DNA of 64,000 bases from Butyriboletus loyo (Eukaryota; Basidiomycota; Agaricomycetes; Boletales; Boletaceae): NCBI GenBank assembly GCA_038093515.1, contig JBBPSI010000061.1, positions 62,001 to 126,000 on the forward strand, written 5' to 3'. Under the pieces are notes generated by a model. That model worked only from the letters and a program-made list of their open reading frames with translations. It was not told the DNA's origin and ran no database searches. Shown in pieces: positions 58,535-64,000 of this stretch. The number at the start of each line of letters is the position of its first letter. Position 1 is the stretch's first letter. Made by a program: the position numbers and the translations under genes.

Positions 58535-61500
58535 ATGGGTAGAGTCAAAGCAGAAAAGGCTAACGAGCCAGTAGCAAAGCGAAGAAAGCTGGCCCCTTCT
58601 GGTTCACAGAACACGCAAAATTCGTCGTTCGCTGATGTGCTAGAACAGCTCAGTCGGAATGTTTCTGGTCCATGTATGTCGCCGAGTATCGTTCTCGTGG
58701 CGCTCTCTTAATTGACCTGGTAATACTTCAGCCTCTGAGGGTGGTGCTGATTCTTGGTCCCGTCCAAAGCTCAAGCCAATAAACGAGAAAACGGACTCCA
58801 TTAGTGTGTCTTTTCTTTTTATCAACTCCGTTGTCTCAAACTCAGGCTATGCTAGTCTTTCAACAGGTGGATATTGAGAATGCAACAGATCCAAATACTG
58901 GGCATACAATGTTGCGTGTGTTTGGCGTCACCGAGGTGTCTTTTGTCTTGCGTGGCTTTCGACGCTGGTACTTACTATGAAATACTTCAGGACGGGAACA
59001 GTGTCCTTGCCAATGTCACAAAGTTCATGGCTTATTTCTACATCCCTGTTCCTCGCGGCTTCGATCATTCTGACTTGGATGCCTTCATGGATGCCCTGAA
59101 TGTAAGTCTGCGGATGTTTTAAACTAACACACCATGGAATCTCATATGGTATGCTGGGTTAGCACATCGCAGGAGGCCATTATGTCCTCGGTGTCGAAAT
59201 TGTGAATAAGCGCACGCTTTGGGGCTATCTGGGAGACGATTGGCTCCCGTTCATGAAATTTACGATAGTAGACCCCAAATCGCTTCCTAAAGTTCGAGAT
59301 AAGTCAGTCTCAAGCAATGCTCCTTCTTGTGCTAACTTTTACTTTGCGATAATTACGCGTGTTCGAACGGGGTGAAATTTCTTTCCGAGATTGCTTCGCC
59401 CTCGGTCAATCTTATCCTACCTTTGAGAGTAATATTCCATACACACTCCGGTTTATGATCGATACTAAGGTCGGTCCCTGCTGTCACGCGGGATGTCGAT
59501 TCCCTGGATCATCATCTATCGTTAGGTGGTAGGGATGAATTGGATCGAAATACCGGCAGGAAAATACAAACTTCTTTCTGAGGAAGCAAAGCGGTCCATG
59601 TGCCAAATCGAGCTTAATGTGAGGTGCGCTGATATGAGTTATTGTATCATGCTACGTGTTGTTAAAACACCCCGAAGGTGGGATGCATTTATCTCGCACT
59701 CTCCTGAGGGGGACTGGCAAAAGATTGCACCCCTACGCATACTCAGTTTCGATATTGAGTGTGCTGGGAGGAAAGGTATATTCCCCGAGGCCAGCATTGA
59801 TCCTGTCATTCAGATTGCAAACATGGTAACTCGTCAAGGTTGTATCTCCGTCACCTCTGCCTGATGATAAAGTTAACACATGGACAGGCGAAACGCAGCC
59901 CTTTATCCGGAATGTGTTCACGCTCAACTCCTGTTCACACATCGTCGGATCTCAAGTCCTCTCATTTGATAATGAAGTAAAGCTCCTTCACGCTTGGCGG
60001 GACTTCGTCGAACAGGTGGACCCTGACGTAGTTGTTGGGTACAATGTCGCAAATTTCGATTGGCCATATCTCATCGATAGGGCAAAACACCTGAAAGCCA
60101 CCAAGTTTCCCCAACTCGGCAGATTGAAAGGTACGTCTGTGCTTCATTGTGTATGTGCTGTTGCCTTCAGATAACACCCTGCTCGCGAAGGCGTAAAGGC
60201 GCAAGTGAAGGATACCCACTTCTCTTCTAAAGCTTACGGTCAACGTGATTCTAAGGAGACAGTCCTCGATGGTCGCCTCCAGCTTGATGTACTCCAATTC
60301 ATGCAACGTGAACACAAACTGCGTAGTTATACGCTCAATTCTGTCTGTGCGCAGTTCTTAGGCGAGCAAAAAGAAGATGTCCACCACTCAGTCATCACGG
60401 AATTGCAGAATGGTGGGCCCGAGTCTAGGCGGCGGTTGGCTGTGTATTGCTTGAAGGTCGCGTCATATACTATGCCCCTGCTAGCAGATTTCACTTAGCA
60501 TCCACCCCACTTAGGATGCCTACCTCCCGCAACGATTGCTCGATAAACTGATGTGTTTCGTAAATTACATCGAAATGGCGCGCGTCACAGGTGTTCCGTT
60601 CAACTACCTACTCTCTCGCGGGCAGTCTATCAAAGTGCTTTCCCAACTCTTTCGAAGAGCAAACGATGAAGGGTATATTGTGCCCACATTAAAGGGCGAA
60701 GGTAAGTCTACAGCAACTATGCGGAGCGCACCTGCGCCTGTTCTAACTGTGAGTGTACAGGTACGGATGAACAGTATGAAGGTGCGACTGTTATCGAGCC
60801 GAAAAAGGGTTACTACGATACACCTATTGCAACACTCGACTTCAGTTCTTTGTATCCCTCCATCATGATGGCTCATAACCTGTGTTACACGACATTATTG
60901 GACAAGCCAACTATCGATCGACTGGGGCTCGTCAAAGACGTAGATTACAATCAGACACCGAATAACGGTACGACACATCGCTAACATCACATTCTTATAT
61001 CATTCTAATCACTCCGTGGTTGTAGACTTTTTCGTTACAAAGGCAAAACGAAAGGGACTGCTACCAACTGTGCTGGAGGACCTCATCTCTGCTAGAAAAC
61101 GCGCGAAAGCCGATCTCAAGAAAGAGACCGACCCTTTTAGAAGAGCAGTATTGGATGGTCGTCAGCTGGCCCTCAAGGTACACTTGATGGGTGTCATTGA
61201 TATACCCGAAGCTGACTGACACGTAGATAAGTGCCAATTCTGTGTACGGGTTCACCGGCGCAACGGTTGGAAAGCTGCCATGTCTCGCCATCTCGTCTAG
61301 TGTGACTGCGTACGGTCGCCAAATGATCGAGAAAACCAAACAGGTTCGGTCCTTATACCACGAGCTTTTCCAAGTATTCTCAAATCTTCTTATCTAATTA
61401 GGAAGTAGAAGCTGAATTTTCCTTGTCGAATGGTCACAGACACAACGCCGAGGTAATTTACGGTGATACAGATTCTGTCATGGTCAGATTTGGACCTTCA

Positions 61501-62890
61501 GATCTTAAAACTGTCATGGAACTTGGTGAGTTCCTTATTGTAACTTTGATATCATTCTGCTAAATTGAAGGCTGGCGACGCAGGAGCGCAAGCTGCAGCT
61601 TTCGTTACGGCCAAGTTCATCAAGCCGATCAATCTCGAGTTCGAAAAAATTTATTTCCCTTACTTGCTCATCAGCAAAAAGCGGTATGCAGGGCTTTACT
61701 GGACGAAGGCAGAGAAATACGACAAGATGGATGCAAAAGGTATTGAGGTGCGTGTGCTTCTGGAAGTAGCTGTCTAACAGTTTTGTGATAACCTTATATA
61801 GACAGTTCGACGAGATAACTGTCGACTTGTTTCGACAGTTATTGAGACGTGTCTACAGAAGATGCTCATTGATCGAGATGTAAAAGGGGCGGAGGAGTAT
61901 GACATGCCAGTTTATCCCGTTCGCTGAAGCTGATTATGGATTTAGCTACACGAAACGAATGATCTCGGATCTGCTGCAAAACAAGATTGACATGTCCCAG
62001 CTCGTGATCACGAAAGCGCTTGCCAAAGCAGATTACGCAGCAAAACAGGCTCACGTAGAACTTGCAGAACGAATGCGTCAACGTGACGCTGGTTCTGCCC
62101 CTGCTCTCGGCGATCGTGTTGCGTATGTCATTGTTAAAGGCATCAAAGGTATATCCCCTAAATACTTGATGCTCTGATTTGAATTCATGAGCTTTTTTGT
62201 CTGTATAGGTGCTGCTGCCTACGAGAAGTCTGAAGATCCGCTTTACGTGCTCGAGAACAACATTCCCATCGATACCAAGTACTATCTCGAGAACCAACTT
62301 TCGAAACCTCTCATGAGGATTTTTGAACCCATCCTTGGCGAAAAAGCAAACTCATTGCGTGCGCGTCGGAGCCTTGGATTGTGTTCGCAGTATTGACATT
62401 ATTTAGTGTCCGGCGACCATACTCGTTCGATTGCGATCGCAACTCCCACCGTTGGAGGACTTATGAAGTTCGCCGTCAAGACAGTTACTTGTCTTGGATG
62501 CAAGACGGCTCTACGGCCAAACAATAGTGTCGCTAGTCAGTACATGTAACTTACCCAAGTTTCGACATCTCACAGATAGGTTAAGACGGCGCTGTTTGCA
62601 ACAACTGCCGCCCAAGGATACATGAACTTTATCAAAAACAAGTGAACGCCGCCTCACAGATGCAAGTCCGGTTCTCGAGATTGTGGACCCAGTGCCAGCG
62701 ATGTCAAGGATCATTACATCAGGTACTGACTCTATCTTTAAACCCCCCTACGATGCTGACTCATTCCGTGCCCAAGGATGTCTTGTGTACGAGCAAAGAT
62801 TGTCCAATCTTCTATATGAGGAAGAAAGCTCAGAAAGATGTTGAGGATACATCCACAATCCTGGAACGGTTTGATGAGGAGCTTTGGTGA
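58535..62890 (+). CDS. POL3: DNA polymerase delta catalytic subunit
   Basis: 22 exons: 58535-58673, 58732-58803, 58856-58935, 58991-59101, 59163-59298, 59357-59469, 59526-59623, 59678-59838, 59888-60130, 60191-60456, 60515-60701, 60761-60967, 61026-61177, 61227-61343, 61402-61525, 61584-61747, 61802-61896, 61946-62148, 62209-62358, 62407-62535, 62586-62722, 62777-62890. They join in phase to 1,065 aa, the usual length. Exonuclease motifs: [11 protein letters not shown] (D275, E277) and [14 protein letters not shown]. Polymerase motifs: [20 protein letters not shown] (D562), [19 protein letters not shown] (D716, D718). C-terminal CysA ([12 protein letters not shown]) zinc and CysB (CQRCQG, CTSKDCP) Fe-S sites are complete. 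N-terminus has a basic KRRK stretch for nuclear import. Intron 5 (59299-59356) has AT-AC ends. All catalytic residues are present, so replication and proofreading should both work. Confidence 0.96.
59299..59356 (+). other. Probable AT-AC intron in the polymerase delta gene
   Basis: No GT..AG pair restores the frame between [10 protein letters not shown] and [10 protein letters not shown]: the stop TAA (59349-59351) and the absence of any AG between 59352 and the exon block every canonical option. Ends ATAAGT...TTAC remove 58 nt, leave phase 1 on both sides and give KVRGVFERGE. A branch site TGCTAAC lies at 59330-59336. ATAAGT is the 5' site of known U2-type AT-AC introns; U12-type consensus ATATCCTT is absent. 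Confidence 0.7.
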
Positions 62891-63580
62891 TATTAAGCAT
62901 TATGAGAAAGCCTATTGTACTTCGCTTACTATTTCTTGTGCCCAGAATTGACAATCTATAGCCACCAATGCATGATTACTTTCTGATTATACTCCCTGAC
63001 ATATTCATTATCTATGCAGAAGCTTTAGTGCAGTAGTGATGATGGGGTGCTCTGGGTATAATATGTATTCAACGTCCGTTGGGTGCACTTATCGTCTTCG
63101 TCGTCAACCTCGCTCGCGCCCTCAACGTCAACGACCACCTCTCCCCTCGGTCGATGCGTTTCGTCGCCGATCTCACCAGTACCATCGATCCGACCCTCTC
63201 GACCCCCAACTCGCCCTCCCGCTCCCTCCGAGTCGTGTCCTCAGGCTGGTCGAGTGACTCTGTGGACCCGCCTGGACAACGCGCGTCGCCGTCCGTCGTC
63301 CCTACAGGGTCTCTCGAAGGTCTCTGTTTGTCAATATCGTCTGGTCGATTGTCGTCGCGCGACGCGCTTGATGCGCTCGCACTGTTCGCCGGCTGCTTGT
63401 TGCATTGGTCCGAGTGACCTTGGCATCGTTTGGCGGTTCGGTGGGCTCGTTGGCTTGCGTGTCTCGTTGTTGCTCTTATGCGCTTCAACCCTCAAGCTCA
63501 ACTCCATTGTCGGCTCGGCTGCTCGCCAAGGTCACAAGTCGTCTTGTCCACAGTTCTTCCACCTGGTCATCTCACTGCAG

Positions 63581-63721
63581 CTACAGTCGATATGCTCATA
63601 ATGCATAACAACGGTTCCTAATGACCATTAAGCGAGACTAGGTTTAGTCAAGGTTTGGGTCACCCTGAGTGTAGGGTTTATGCATTATGAGCCTATGCAT
63701 TATGAGATGATATCGACTGTA
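63581..63721. repeat. Inverted repeat with 27-28-bp imperfect arms
   Basis: Left arm 63581-63607 and right arm 63694-63721 are reverse complements (TATGCATTATGAG, then ATATCGACTGTA) with a small indel between the two blocks. An extra direct copy of TTATGCATTATGAG lies at 63679-63692. This looks like the end of a mobile element or a nested insertion. Confidence 0.75.
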
Positions 63722-63722
63722 C

Positions 63723-64000
63723 TCATTTATGGACTCTTGTGCAACATCTTGCCTTGTTCACCCACATCCTACCTCTTCTCGACCCTTCCCTGGCCCGTCT
63801 GCTCACATTTGTGTTCATGGTGCAGCCTGTTGCTTGGTAGGTCCCATTTTCATCGTCCCGACCTATTTCTGACCCCCATTCTCGTGCCTTGTGTCCAGGC
63901 TCACCACACCTCCAACAGATCCTACTGAATGATTCGGGGTTGTGTGCAGCCATGCATGGTGCCACAGTACTCAAGTTGTTGCTGCTGCTGCTACTATTGT
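63723..64000 (-). pseudogene. Gag-like CCHC zinc-knuckle relic (partial, runs out of window)
   Basis: The minus-strand frame begins with a Ser/Asn-repeat stretch (AGC/AAC repeats at 63978-63995) and contains ICWRCGEPGHKAREW, the retroelement zinc knuckle C-x2-C-x4-H-x4-C with the last Cys replaced by Trp. Gag proteins of LTR retrotransposons carry this knuckle after low-complexity sequence. The lost Cys and the stop at 63723 suggest a decayed copy. Upstream Gag sequence lies beyond the window; no protease, reverse transcriptase or integrase is visible. Confidence 0.5.

Larger units (their letters stand above)
62891..64000. other. Region with decayed repeat elements
   Basis: Downstream of the polymerase gene. 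A GC-rich block (63080-63500) leaves long frames open on both strands (139 aa on -, 172 aa on +) without a domain. It is followed by the inverted repeat at 63581-63721 and the Gag-like relic at 63723-64000. Confidence 0.45.

Noticed and set aside
59303..59356. GT donor (GTCAGT) for POL3 intron 5
   Set aside because: It would leave phase 2 and needs an acceptor in TTACG, where no AG exists; the AT-AC solution fits frame and motif.

Overview
This is nuclear DNA of a filamentous basidiomycete, most likely an Agaricomycete. Nearly every gene is cut by short introns (about 45-75 nt, GT..AG, CTAAC/CTGAC-type branch sites), and homology is to fungal families. Basidiomycete features include a Ubc2-type Ste50 adaptor carrying two SH3 domains and an Ecl1-like zinc protein. 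There is no operon logic, prokaryotic gene, CRISPR array, rRNA or tRNA. Exon coordinates were built by hand and every model was checked for unbroken frame and phase from start to stop; no transcript evidence was available.

Layout. 1-194: 3' end of a Pro/Gly-rich protein. About 1.4-8.4 kb: gene-poor DNA with a 138-bp tandem duplication. 8.4-21 kb: Ecl1-like protein (-), a SET-domain lysine methyltransferase with very long introns (-), SHR3 (-), IPI3 (-) and a class II/III J-protein (+). 21-34.5 kb: a large disordered protein (-), Ste50/Ubc2 adaptor (+), Nudix hydrolase (-), CDK7 (+), a Nup153/Nup60-like nucleoporin (-), a complex I subunit (+) and an alpha/beta hydrolase (-). 35-46 kb: second J-protein (+), OHCU decarboxylase (-), Gfo/Idh/MocA dehydrogenase (+), VMA12 (+), BRAP2/ETP1 (-), Ataxin-10 (+) and LEO1 (-). 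46-51.5 kb: a tandem pair of paralogues of unknown function, a 108-bp inverted repeat and a small orphan gene. 51.8-62.9 kb: condensin CND2/BRN1 (-), VMS1/ANKZF1 (-), phosphomannomutase (+) and the DNA polymerase delta catalytic subunit (+). 63-64 kb: an inverted repeat and a decayed Gag-like zinc knuckle.

The genes are housekeeping functions without a shared pathway. What links them is architecture: seven divergent pairs share intergenic regions of only 114-208 bp. The most unusual points are a probable AT-AC intron in the polymerase delta gene, four probable GC-AG introns, several 13-25-nt microexons, MluI-box (ACGCGT) motifs upstream of two S/M-phase genes, and the orphan tandem pair at 46.3-50.3 kb. 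I found no convincing new multi-gene system; the orphan pair is the best candidate for undescribed biology.
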